A program made the translations under genes and the position numbers. Positions 12,033 to 23,249 of a DNA stretch of 64,000 nucleotides are shown here, piece by piece. Origin of the DNA: Panonychus citri. Its lineage: Eukaryota > Arthropoda > Arachnida > Trombidiformes > Tetranychidae. The stretch lies in NCBI RefSeq assembly GCF_014898815.1, contig NW_026515497.1:186001-250000 (forward strand), in the 5' to 3' direction. The notes below the pieces were generated by a model, which made no database searches, had not been told where the DNA came from, and saw only the letters and a list, made by a program, of their open reading frames with translations. Positions within the stretch are counted from its first letter, which is position 1; every line of letters starts with the position of its first letter.

Positions 12033-12792
12033 CGAAAAACATTTTCAGGTTGAAACTTGCTCAGAAAAAACACTCATAAACGTTGAAAGTATCAAAGCCA
12101 AGATTGTTATGTGTACCTCTTACGATTCTGATAGTGTATTCTGGCTTAGAATGCTCAAAATATTGATCATGATTGATACATTTTCCTCAAAAATTAACGA
12201 AAGAACATTCAATTTCCTTGTAAAGTTACATTCAACATCAGCTCATTGATTCACCTAACAAGATCCTGCAAGTTTTTAAATATCTTTCAAAGACCCATGT
12301 AAACAATTAAAGATATTTTCATTGCAAGAAACTTGAATCTCTTCGTCAAGTTCTTTTAATTTCTTTTTTCGCTGTAAGATCTTAGCTTCAGCACGTTTAA
12401 TTTCATGATAATTGTCAAGATCTTGTTATATTTTCAGAAAACTCAAACCTGGGTAACCATCATCAACTTTAAAATTAACCTGTTTTCTGGTGCCATGAGT
12501 TGATATGTGAATCAATTAAAATTGACAAAATTTAGTAAATAGGGTGACTTTAATTGTTGGTGATTAATTGTTTGATATTGATTATAAAATGGTTTGCTTC
12601 AACTATTCAGTGAACGATTGAAGTCTAACAGTCTCTTTCGAATTTATTGTTCGTTATTGCAAATTGATGATATTTCGGTAGTGGTTAAATTTCTCTCTCT
12701 CAATTCCGATTATCATGTTGTTGGTTGATTGTTTTCGTCAAGCTCATTTCGAATCTGGAAAGTATTATAATCACTTTGAAAAGAGGCACTGC
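12033..12792. other. 3' flank of transposase relic and spacer
   Basis: No gene was recognised. Decamer variants at 12347 and 12416 close the motif-rich zone. After about 12450 the sequence becomes ordinary AT-rich spacer running into the 3' end of the SLC46-like copy. Confidence 0.4.
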
Positions 12793-14835
12793 TCAATGCT
12801 GAGCTTTAGAGGTCACACCGCCACGATTGGAAGTTGATTGATTATCGTTATTGTTGTTATCCCCACTAATTGCCTTTGCTTTTTCTTCAATTAGAACTAA
12901 ATCCCACTGATCTTTTGTTATGTAGAGCCAAATTGTCACGAATGTTGGAAAAGAGCAAATAGTTCCAATCACAAGGTAAACAGTACCTGGGTAATCATCA
13001 ATTGTCGCATTGAAAATTTTCGTATAAAGAACAGATGATATCAAGGTCCAGCAGGTTCGATACTTGAAATGAGTGAGTAAATTTGACCAATTTCATTGGC
13101 ACGAATAATTCTTGAAACGATTGTCCTATTAACGATGGGTAAGAGGCCAATGAATCCACCAGGAATCACTCCAATTAGAAAAGCTGTTTGATTCAAGAAT
13201 ATTCCTTTAATAAGTAACAATGATACGAGAGATAAACTACCCAAGATTCCGACAACGGTGTCGTGTAAATTATACTTATGGATTAAAATGGCCGGAGTAG
13301 CGAAAATTAAAATTGCCGGAAGAATGACCATAAAGGAAGTCATGTAAGAATAGTGTTCAGAACTCCAATGGTACACTCTTTGGGCAAATTGTAAGCCGAT
13401 TTCATTTTCACCCAGGTAACCAATATTACAAATGATCATTGACAATATAATCATAAGTAAAGCGGCTCTTTGGTTATTTTCTCGAGGTCTTAGTGCTGTT
13501 TGAACAGTTTTAATCAGATTACCAAATTGGAAAACTTCTGAAATCTTTTCATTCAAAGTTTTCTCCTTCTTTATATCAATCACATCGGGGTTGATTGAAT
13601 TTCGGGTTTATCTTTACTATTTTCATCGTTTGTTGTCTCATTTTCTTGTTTGGAATATCGTGACTTGTATCTGTGATCATAATTGCACTCCAAATAATTG
13701 CAAACAATGAAAACGAAGCTGCTACGACAATGACACCGACGTAATTACGAAGTTGACTAGATAACCAAGGCTTCATTCCCAAAAGAAGACCACCAATAGA
13801 GGAAGATAACGGCATTGCTTTTATTGAAAAAGAAATTGATAAAAATATTAACTCAATCTTTTAAAAATCGAGTTGGAATTGAATGTCCAATAAGACAACG
13901 AACCTGCAATGACAAATATCTCCAACACGGTGAATCTGATGGCTCGATACTTGGCCGGTGTTTTTCGAGTTGCATATGTAAAGGCTCCAGTTGCTACCAA
14001 GCTCGAAGTAATTGCGGGTACAACGTATGTGTATAATAAAGACATCGCTCCTAAGAAAATATGATGAATTCATAACTATTAGTATTTACACTGAAAGTTA
14101 TAACTAAATCACAATACACATTAAGAGAGTTTTTCATCAAAATTAAATTAAGATGGAAAGTAGAAGAGAAACTTAATCACAATTGAAAAGAAAATTATCT
14201 ATTTTTGCATAATTAATTTATAAATACGTTTTTCTTGGCGTTTTTGCTGCTGATTAAGCTTGACGATCTTATATATTAATAAATCTATTTATAAATCCAG
14301 GTACAAAATAAAACATAGATTACAATGTAAATCTTATCGGCTTTTAGGTGTTATAATCTTATCTGCCCATATACATGTATACTTTGAGCTTTCATGTTAT
14401 TAGTATAATATTTTCATGTTTACCTGTTTCAAAATGAACGCACTGGTAAATAATCATTAAATCTTGAATGACTATAGCAATTGGACCGAATGTTAGGAGA
14501 TAACGAATGTGACCTGGATATGTATCAATCCAATATCCAAGAAATAATGATGTGGGTATACCAGGAATCGTAGTTAAAATGGTTGTATACATTTTCAAAG
14601 TTGTCGCTTTTTTCAGAACTTCATTTCTTAAGGACTCATATTCTGTTCCAGAGTTTGCCAGGTCCAAGCAAACTGACCGGTTTCCCGAGAACGAGTTGAG
14701 ACACCACTTGTCTTGAGCTAATTGGTTAATGGTAATCGATGGCATTGAAGAGCCAAGCATAGCTAACAAAAAGAACACATCAAGCCGTAAAAGACTAATG
14801 ATTTCTAGCAGATCGTTTTTGCTTAGTTTAGGCAT
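12793..14835 (-). pseudogene. SLC46/PCFT-like MFS transporter, copy 1 (two frameshifts)
   Basis: Three exons are visible: 14835-14424 (ATG, MPKLSKNDLLEII), 14050-13904 and 13817-12793 (TGA). Exon 1 is exactly as long (412 nt) as in the intact copy at 20703-22815, and the introns have the same positions and phase. Family marks include NQLAQDKWC, a GYWIDTYPGHIRYLL loop after TM2 and a TRKTPAKYRAIRF loop, as in SLC46 (proton-coupled folate transporter-like) proteins of the plasma or lysosomal membrane. Exon 3 is broken twice. Near 13580 a run of four C where three restore the frame gives a premature stop. Near 13043 the run reads TT where TTT is needed for GPLISS as in copy 2. Both changes are in homopolymers, so sequencing error is as likely as gene death. 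The substrate is unknown. Confidence 0.7.
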
Positions 14836-16450
14836 TTTAGTCAACACTTTGTCAATTCACGATATTTTCTTTGCCTATGATGATAATTGATCACAACCAC
14901 AAAAATTGACACAATTGAACATTAAACGCATATTGAAAGTTTCAAAATGAAACACGACACTTATATAATTAACTTATCAACCTGAAAACGGATTAATCAA
15001 AAATAGAGTTCAAGATAAGGCGTTATTGCAACCAATGATTTAATTCAATTTAGTCATCATTTACTACAGTCAGAGGAAATGAAGTTTTACGATAATTGTA
15101 AATTCTTCACGTAAAAACCGATAACATCAATTCATCAATGATTAGAATGATGAAAGATTCAACTTTATCATTAGCTGGCTAATCGTTCTTATCCTTTTGT
15201 CTGCGCAAAAGTATAAATACAAAAATGTAAAAGTAATTTTTCCTTCGACTGTATTTTATGGACAAACTATTAATAGATCATCTATGAGTTCTTCATCGGA
15301 AATCGAGTATTATTGTGATGTCTTTAACCTGATAATCTTATAATCCAATCGATTAAGAAGATAGATTAATCCTCATTAATCTTAACGGTTTGTAAAATGT
15401 TCCATAGAGAGATAAGATAATAAATAAAAGCCAAAAACAATAATCTGAACTTTTACCTGTTAAACTAAGCAATTTACTTAATGGCCGATCGGGAAAGTGG
15501 TTTTACTCAAAGCATATTCCAGCGATATCTACATAACAAAACGGGCTAATCTCTGTTTAAAAAAGTGCACTAATCTCTTTCGTCTCGTTAATCCAAACCT
15601 AATTACGCTAGTCAATTAGCGGGAGATACTGAAAACTAATATGGTTTGAGTGAAATCACCTCAGTAAATTGGTTATCCATGAATTGCTACCATTTTAAAT
15701 TAAGTGAGAAAATTCAAATCATTCCCATAAAATCAAAATTCAGTAACTTAATTACAGTAATCTCTTGACTAATGCATAACTTGGTTAACGCATAAAATTG
15801 TGGGTTAAATCGCGGCTAATTCACGCTAGGTGGCGTTTGAATAGGAAAAAATGCACTGCCAAAGGCAGAAAAAATTAACGCCATCTATTGAGAATTAAGT
15901 GCGGCTTTACCACATTTTCTATGCATTAGTCAAGAGATTACTGTATCTCTTAAAAAAGTTGACACAAAAGGGAATAAAACATTAAAGGGATTGTTATAAT
16001 TAGCTTGAATCCTTTTCCATTTTTTATTTTGCTTGAAACTTTTTGCTCTTTCGAAGTACAATCTTATTTCATCTTGATCGTTTATTATTTTCTCCTGTTT
16101 TTATTCAATAACAACTTTGATAATACCAAGAACTGGCCAATGGTTACCAATTAGCTTAAAACCTCTGACAATTGGTAAAATTGAAACGTGAATGCCAAAA
16201 AAATAACAAGACCATCTAATGGCAGATCCTTTTTTCCCCAATGATTATTGTCCTTTTATTAATTAGAACTAGTTCACAGAGAAATTGATTGAAATCGATT
16301 ATTATCACATCAATAATGGTGCTGATGATTATGAACTACGTCGAAAAAATAATTTAATTATGATAACGATGAACAATATTTCAGCAACGGCGATGAGAAA
16401 AAGCTTTAGAATCGATTGATAATAGTGTTGATCAGTCATCTGATAAAATG
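14836..16450. other. Intergenic spacer between SLC46-like copy 1 and ABCG
   Basis: AT-rich spacer with no recognised gene. It holds the MITE at 15755-15943. The left part is the upstream region of the minus-strand transporter. The right part is the 3' flank of the ABCG gene. Confidence 0.5.
15755..15943. mobile_element. MITE with 24-bp terminal inverted repeats, TA target site
   Basis: The ends are perfect inverted repeats of CAGTAATCTCTTGACTAATG plus CATA. The element is flanked by TA on both sides (15753-15754 and 15944-15945). It is 189 bp long and has no coding capacity. TA duplications and CAGT ends fit a Tc1/mariner-type non-autonomous element. Confidence 0.85.
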
Positions 16451-18890
16451 TCATGACACCGATTCACTGCCTCTTATTGAAAAAGGCCCATCCAAACTTG
16501 CGATAATTGAATCGGTTAATGCATCTGATTGATTTGCTAGAAGTCTCGATTCCTGGGATGATACCAACTTATCGATGTTTGCGCGGGCAATTTTGAACAT
16601 CGAATGCATGAAACTTCCTAGCTGTTTCTTTGATTCCTCAACCACCTGAATAGCTTGCGATTGACCTGAACACCTATTTGAGATAAAGTAAATTTATCAT
16701 GTTATTACAAGAATACTACATACAGTGTTTCCTGATTGAAGAAACCAAACTTTCAAATGAGAGAACCTTTTTTTCATAACAATAAACCAAATTTCAAAAT
16801 AAGAGACCAAATTTTCAAATCAATAACCAAAACGATTTTTAATTGTGATTCATTTATTTAAGTTAAAATTACTCTTAAATCAATTTTATGAGAATGATAC
16901 ACATTAGCCTTCATTTTTAGAACGATTTTTGATCAAAATTGATCAATAAAAAATTAAGATCCAAAATCTCAATTAATTGATCACAATTGGTATACGAGTA
17001 AAATCATTAGGGTTTCTTGATAGAAAATTTGGTTTCTGTTTTAAATTTGGTTGATTGTTGTGAAAAAAAGGTTCTCTCATTTGAAATTTTGGTTTCTTCA
17101 ATCAGGAAACACTGTAAACTCAATTCTCACCTTTTGAAGCCAAAAACGGCGGCCACTATACCTTCAAAACTATACCTTACATATGAGAGATGAGAAACTA
17201 TCTGGTATATGTATGGCATGTTGCTTATGTGAACAAAAAATCCGGACAAAAGAAGCATCGGAATCAAAGTATTTGGTGCAGTTAATACGGAAGATAATAT
17301 ATGATCCATCAATAAAATACCAACAGCTAATCCATGAAGTTGGGCGACTAAGAAAGTCGCTAAGAAAACTATGATAGTATCAAAGAGCCGATCAAATGGC
17401 TGAGAAGTGGAATAGAATTGACCAGTGATACAAATTAACGATAAGAATAGTGAGAATGGTACTTCGGCCGCAAAGTGTGAGGTAAAGTATATCTTTAGAT
17501 TGTACCAGCCATTAGAATATTCTTTAGTGAAAATTTGCAAGAAAAATGGAATCCGTGCAGATAAAGGCAATAGATTGGCCAATATAACGAATAACATTGC
17601 GAAAAAGAGGCAACAAATATTTTCTTGGGTCATGAAAAAGTGGCCCTGAACCGATTTTTGTATACTGTCAATGCGTCCATTTTTAAGGTCATTTCCAACT
17701 GTATCAGGTAAGCATCCATCGCTAAGTCCACGCCCAGGGAAAAATGTAGACAACAGGAATATGATGTTGAACCCGAAAAGATACCTAAGGATTATTGTTA
17801 ATTTATCGCGTTTATTAAAGGTGTAATGACGAGCAGTTAGTGCGAGAAAGATGTTCAATGACGAACCACAAGATGTATCAATACAATCGTGAAAAGGTTT
17901 ATCATTTATCTTCATCTTCCTTTTACTGGTGACACTCTCTATTATTTCTAGTTGTTGATCTTTACTCGATCGTTTTTCATTTTGTCCAACTAATTTATCG
18001 ATAGTATCCAGGCCATAAGATCCAAATGCTACTTCGGTTAATACATCGGCAGGATTGGTAAACTTTTCAATTTGAATTCCTACCGATAAAAGTGTTTCCA
18101 CTGTTTTCTCTGGTTTACCTGAGAAAATTGTTCGTCCATCATGAGATAACATGGTAACATCATGAAGAGCACTGAATGAATGAGATGAAGGCTGATGGAT
18201 GCTAATCATTACTGCGATTGGAGATTGTTTCATGATTGAATTTAGCAGTTCAATTAACTGGAAGCATGAGGATGAATCTAATCCGGAAGTTGGTTCATCA
18301 AGTAACAAAATGTTGGGTGAATTTGTCAATTCTTGAGCTATTGAGGTTCGCTTTTTTTGACCTCCACTGATAGTTTTAATCAATCGATCAGCACAATCAT
18401 TAAGACCAAGTTGATTTAACAAAGTGGTTACCTTTTTCTCATCGGAAATTGTTAATCTTCTGATGTCGTTTTTCATTCTATATGAATAAGATACTGATTC
18501 ACGAACGGTCAAGTTTTCAATGAGTTTATCATCCTGAGGTAAATAGATCAATGATATTGGTGAAGTTGAACCAGAAAATTTGATGTTACCTTCTAATCCA
18601 CTCACTTGTAGTCCAGCTAAACATTTGAGAAGCGTTGATTTACCTGATCCAGAGGGTCCCATTATTGCCGAAAATTGACCTGATCTAATGGTACCAGAAC
18701 AGTTTTTCAGAATCGTTTTAGTTACCGATATTCGTCGTTGACCTTTCAAAGTATTAACCACTTGGCTAAATTTACTTGGATAAACACGATAGTATAAATT
18801 TGACCAGGTAACTTCAAATCCATTGATTGAATTGTCGATTTCATCCTTAAAATCAACCAATACTTCACCACGAAGTTTCTCAAAGGCCAT
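16451..18890 (-). CDS. ABCG-family half-transporter
   Basis: Exon 1 is 18890-17131 and exon 2 is 16673-16451, joined by a 457-bp intron (GTGAGA donor, AAATAG acceptor) that keeps the frame. This gives 660 residues, normal for a half-transporter. The nucleotide-binding domain comes first, as in ABCG: Walker A GPSGSGKST at residues 78-86, Q-loop LPQDD near 118, signature ISGGQ at 174-178, Walker B ILLLDEP at 194-200, and the H-loop His in ISIHQPS near 232. About six membrane segments follow from roughly residue 345 on, beginning after a TARHYTFNKRDK linker. The last exon adds a soluble tail of about 70 residues, longer than usual. Half-transporters dimerise to export lipids or xenobiotics; the substrate is unknown. 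The intron contains a MITE. The gene lies between two inverted SLC46-like genes. Confidence 0.9.
16733..17114. mobile_element. MITE inside the ABCG intron
   Basis: The element is 382 bp with long imperfect inverted repeats starting CAGTGTTTCCTGATTGAAGA and extending about 70 bp (AAACCAAA, then GAGAGAACCTTTTTTTCA). It is flanked by TA at 16731-16732 and 17115-17116. It fills most of the ABCG intron. It has no coding capacity. It is probably Tc1/mariner-related because of the TA target and the CAGT end. Confidence 0.9.
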
Positions 18891-19221
18891 TTCGACTAAT
18901 TCAACAATCAGATGAAATAATTAACTAAATTTTTTAACTACTGGCAATTTATAATAAATTGATCATTGTAACTGTAGCCACGTTTCTAAATCATCTATTG
19001 AGCTTATTGGTTTACTAATAGAAAGGTGAGCAAATTAAACACCATTTAATCAAACAACTTGAACTGATGAATAAATTGTATTCTTGCCCTACTTCCGCCA
19101 TTAGATTATAATTATGCAAGACAATTGATTTACTTGAATGTATCAAATTGTGCTTATAATAATCGAAAAATGAATCGAAGTTGAAGTTCATGAATATGAA
19201 GAAAATGAAGTTGATTAAATA

Positions 19222-19453
19222 CAGCCAAAGACTTTTAGTTTGCAACCACTTTTAAATCATTTGCGTTTTTAATGATAATCAAGTAAAGATAACTTTTGAT
19301 ATCTAATCAGTTGATGTTCAGTAAGAGACTGAATTACTTGAATGAGAGAACAATACTTATGATCATATCTTTGGGTTAACTGTATCTCTCATTGATTATA
19401 TTCAACTGTGTGAATGATTTAAAAACTGGTTGCAAACTCAAAGGCTTTGGCTG
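19222..19453. mobile_element. MITE, TA-flanked (CAGCCAAAG ends)
   Basis: Inverted repeats of about 45 bp begin CAGCCAAAG and include AGTTTGCAACCA and TTTTAAATCATT, with a few mismatches. TA lies on both sides (19220-19221 and 19454-19455). The element is 232 bp with no coding capacity. It shares the CAG...CTG ends and TA target with the elements at 15755 and 16733, but the rest of the repeat differs. Confidence 0.8.
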
Positions 19454-19645
19454 TATTATTATTTTGATAATTTCTCATGTTTCTAATAGCAATAAATTTA
19501 TTTTCTTCAAAAGATTAAAGAGAATATTTGATTTTATCAATATTAACGGTTGGTCTTAATGCTTTGCAACGCAGTGTATGTTTCTTTTTTGCGTTAGCTT
19601 AGGTTGGAGACCTTAGATAAGTCCAAGTTAGTCGCTTTGTACGTG

Positions 19646-19999
19646 AAGGTAAACGACAAAAGTTTAGGTTTTTTTCTTGTAAAAATCGAATGTCCAGATT
19701 AATTATCATTCCAGTTCACCTAATTAATCTAATTATAATCTATTGTGGACACTCTACAAAGCTATTGGTACACAAATTTCCACGACTCTTGCCTCAATCG
19801 TCTCTGAGTATCAATCAAAACCCGTAATTTTCCATTAGGTCCCATGTTAAAGTACATTCGGTACAAATTTTTTCGATTGACCGATTTTGATCGCAATTAT
19901 CTCAAATTAATTGTGAAATGAATTTGATCAAAATTAGAGAATCAAAATGATGATTAATCTGAATTTTTTACGAAAAACCTAAATTTTTGTCGTGCACTT
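19646..19999. mobile_element. Candidate MITE with inverted ends
   Basis: ACGACAAAAGTTTAGGTTTTT near 19652 is matched in inverse by AAAAACCTAAATTTTTGTCG near 19975. The similarity continues inward to AGATTAAT(T/C)ATCATT. The outer borders are not sharp and no target duplication was fixed, so the limits are approximate. Confidence 0.55.
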
Positions 20000-20702
20000 T
20001 ATTATATTAATAAGATGACAGTTATTAGTTTTTCAATGATTGAGATTCAATCAGTTGGCTCGAACCACAATAATGATAATTTATTAATCGTCAAGTTAAA
20101 AGATAATATTTATGATATATTATTTACATTTGTCCATTTATTTTATCTTTTAATTGTTTAGTGTTAACTATTAATAATATAAACTCCGGTTGATGATTTA
20201 ATTATTACTTAATCAGAGGATTCTATAAACTAATAGACAAATTGAAATGGTCAAATACTAGTAATTGTATCCATCAATATTACATGTAATTAAATAATAT
20301 TAATAATTATTAATTTATCACAAATTATCTAATTTTGTTGCATATTAATTGTACTTAATCAATAAAATATGTGAATTGATAATTGTATTATCGACAAAAT
20401 TTATGCACTCGAAAAGGTTGGTGTTATTTACAATTAACAATTAACAACGCCTCTGATATGAATCCTTAAATTAATCAATAGTCATGGAGGGAGACCAACA
20501 AGTTGATTTACTAATTGTCTTTGGTTTCATTGATTAAACAATCAATGGCCTGATTAATCGGAAACATCATTTTCTATCGGCTGATTAATTGTTGTGATTA
20601 CATTGTATTTGGAAAGGTGAACTGAGAATTTTTTAATTCAGTTTCTATTTTGTCTTTTGTGAAATTAGGAAAATTCATTCTGATTACCTTTAATTGTTCA
20701 CT

Positions 20703-22815
20703 ATGGGAAAACTAAAGTTCCGTGACTATGTAGAGTTGATTAAGTTACTTCGAATCGATGTTTTCTTCCTTTTAGCAGTTTTCGGTGCTTACATGCCCTC
20801 GGTTACCGTTAATCAACTTGCTCAAGATAAATTTTGTATCAACACTTATTCGGTTAATCAATCGATTTGTATGAACCTTGAAAATTCAGGAACTGATTAT
20901 GAATCGCTACGAAATAAAGTCTTAGAAAAAGGAACTACCCTGAAAATGTACACAACAATTATAACTTCACTTCCTGGATTTTTTTTCGCTCTAGTTTTGG
21001 GCTATTGGATGGACACTTATCCAGGCCACATTCGCTATCTTCTGGGAATGGTTCCATTTAGCATGGTTATACAAAATCTCATAATAATCTATCAGTGTTT
21101 CCATTTCGAAATAGGTAAGAGTTGAACGGTTATTAACCTTTCGACATTATTATTATTATCGTTATCAAACAGAAAACTTATCATTGAACTTGAAAAAGCA
21201 AAATAAAACAGTTTCTGCAATCTAATTTCAATCATGTTTTCATTTAATCTCATCAGATTAACTAAACTCATACTTTTCTCATTAGCACCAATTTCTTTGT
21301 TATATGCATACATTGCACCCGCTTTGAGTGGTAGTCTGGTGGTTATCATGACGGGCAGTTACACTTACACTACTCGTAAAACTCCGGCCAAATATCGAGC
21401 CTTGCGATTTGCAATTTTGGAACTTTTTCTATTCGTAGGTTAGTACACAATCAGATTATTTGCTGGTAGAAAAAAAACCAGAATTTTTATGATGAAAAAG
21501 TTGTTATCATGCCAAAAGATTTTTGAGTTTAATTGTTTTTGTTTTCCATTGTCTTATCATGATAATCGTTACAGCGATTCCATTGTCAACAATTGTCGGT
21601 GGAGCTGTACTTGCAATGGAACCTTGGTTCCCAAACCAACCTCGTAATTATATCGGCGTCTTCTTGGTCTCAACGATTAGTGCTACATTCGCTGGGATTT
21701 GGGTTTGTGTTTTACTTGATGATGCCGAGGGACATGATCCAGGAAATGAAAAAGTAGAAAAGGAAACTAGAGAAGATGGTGAAGAGAGTGAGGGTAAAGA
21801 TGAACACGACTTGAAACGTAAAGCCAAACAATGTGATCGAGGACAAAAAACCGCACGTGAGATTTTTCTAGATATTTTCAACGTTCGCAATATATTGAGT
21901 ACCTTTTATACTGCATTCAAAAGAAGAGATCACAATGGACGATTTTGTCTGCACCTTATCATGGTTTCAATGGCGGTTTGTATGATCGGTTACATGGGAG
22001 AAAACTCGATTGGTTTTCAATATTCCCAGAGAGTGTACAAGTGGAGTGCCGAATACTATTCCTACATGTCAGCGTCAATCATTTCTATTCCCGCCATTGT
22101 GACCGTAGTTACTCCCCCAATTTTGCTACATAAATTTCATCTTCATGATACAGCGATAGGTATACTTGGCAGTGTTTCTCTTGCTGCTTCCATGTTTGCT
22201 AGAGGTTTAGTTCTGAGTGCTCCAGGATTTTTCATTGGTGTTGTTTTTGGATCGTTTGTAGGACTTTTACCGATTGCAAATCGATCCATAATTTCAAGAA
22301 TCATCCGTATAAATGAGATTGGACAAATTTATGCTATTCTTTCGTGTATCGAATCGGCTGGTCCTTTAATTTCTTCCGTTTTTTATTCTAAAATTTTCAA
22401 TGCAACTATTGAGAACTCTCCAGGTACTGTTTACATTGCTGCTGGTTTTGTTGTCGTCTTTCCTGCCTCTGTAATGATTTGGCTATATTACACTCGAAAT
22501 ACTTGGGATCTTGTACTTCGTGCAGAGGCCGAGGCCAAAGCCACAAAAGAACCACAAGACTCCACTTGTCAGTCAAAATCTGAGTCTTCTGATAGTGACG
22601 ATTATCACAACAAATCGACTCCAAGAGTGCAAAGCAGAGTAATTTATCAGAGCCAAGAGAATATCGTTACAGTCCATACCGATCATGTTGAAAAGAATTT
22701 CCCTGATAAAGACTCGATTAATTCGGACGAAGACGATGTTTCTAAACTCGAATCAACTTCAACTGATATTGTTCTTGGAACGGTTGAAATTGTTATTGAG
22801 AAGACTAATCAATGA
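20703..22815 (+). CDS. SLC46/PCFT-like MFS transporter, copy 2 (intact)
   Basis: Exons are 20703-21114, 21286-21438 and 21575-22815, all with GT-AG introns in phase 1, giving 601 residues. I chose ATG 20703 (MGKLKFRDYVEL) because it matches the start of the inverted paralogue at 14835. Family marks are TVNQLAQDKFC before a Cys-containing first external loop, GYWMDTYPGHIRYLL after TM2, and TRKTPAKYRALRF before TM6. A long charged cytoplasmic loop (Glu/Asp/Lys-rich) separates the two six-helix halves. The C-terminal tail of about 100 residues is Ser/Asp/Glu-rich. SLC46 members carry folate or other metabolites by proton coupling; which substrate applies here cannot be said. It converges with the SLC18B1-like gene 434 bp downstream. 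Confidence 0.8.
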
Positions 22816-23249
22816 AGTAATTGATTTCATGACATGAGAAACTGAGCCACTACTTAATTGTTAAACTGTTAGCAAATCTCATATTGTTTTTGGTGCAAAA
22901 TTGTAAGATTTTTATCACTTTGTAAATCAGACGCTCGTCTTAATCGAGTAGTTGACACGGATTTGAAGTTAAACAATTATATCATGTGTAAAGTATTGGA
23001 AATTTAATGATAGAAATTAGTATAGAACATGTAAATTGTCAAATTCCATCGTAAAAATAAAGCTCATTTTTATATTCGATTCCTTTCGGTAAGTCACAAG
23101 CCTGTACATTTGCTGTTTTCTCGACAGTTATTAGTTAATATCTTTACCACTCAATCTTGTCTAATCACTTTGTTTATATTTCACAATCAAAGAGTAATCA
23201 ATTAACTCTTTGATTGAGATTATGATTTTGGTGAATTATATCTTTAAAC

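Larger units (their letters stand above)
4747..12425. repeat. Dispersed CAAG(A/T)(A/T)CTTG decamer array
   Basis: Perfect 10-base copies were read at 4747, 4834, 5149, 5172, 5595, 7670, 10649, 11902 and 12416. Nine-base copies lie at 6398, 6466, 6691, 6793, 8671, 9382, 9713, 10074 and 12347. Many looser TTCTTG/GATCTTG variants lie between them. The motif is self-complementary (CAAGATCTTG) or nearly so. By eye it is rare outside this zone: one perfect copy at 24371 and partial copies near 63370 and 63460. The zone coincides with transposase and BEN-like remnants. Dispersed short motifs near the ends of CACTA/En-Spm elements are known binding sites for the element's own DNA-binding protein. That role here is inference. 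Confidence 0.6.
18891..20702. other. Intergenic region between ABCG and SLC46-like copy 2 (divergent)
   Basis: The two genes are transcribed away from each other, so this 1.8 kb should hold both promoters. It contains two inverted-repeat elements, at 19222-19453 and about 19646-19999. The remainder is AT-rich with no recognisable gene. Confidence 0.5.

Noticed and set aside
13815..14073. Overlapping frames on both strands over SLC46-like exon 2
   Set aside because: Only the frame between the acceptor at 14051 and donor at 13903 matches the paralogue.
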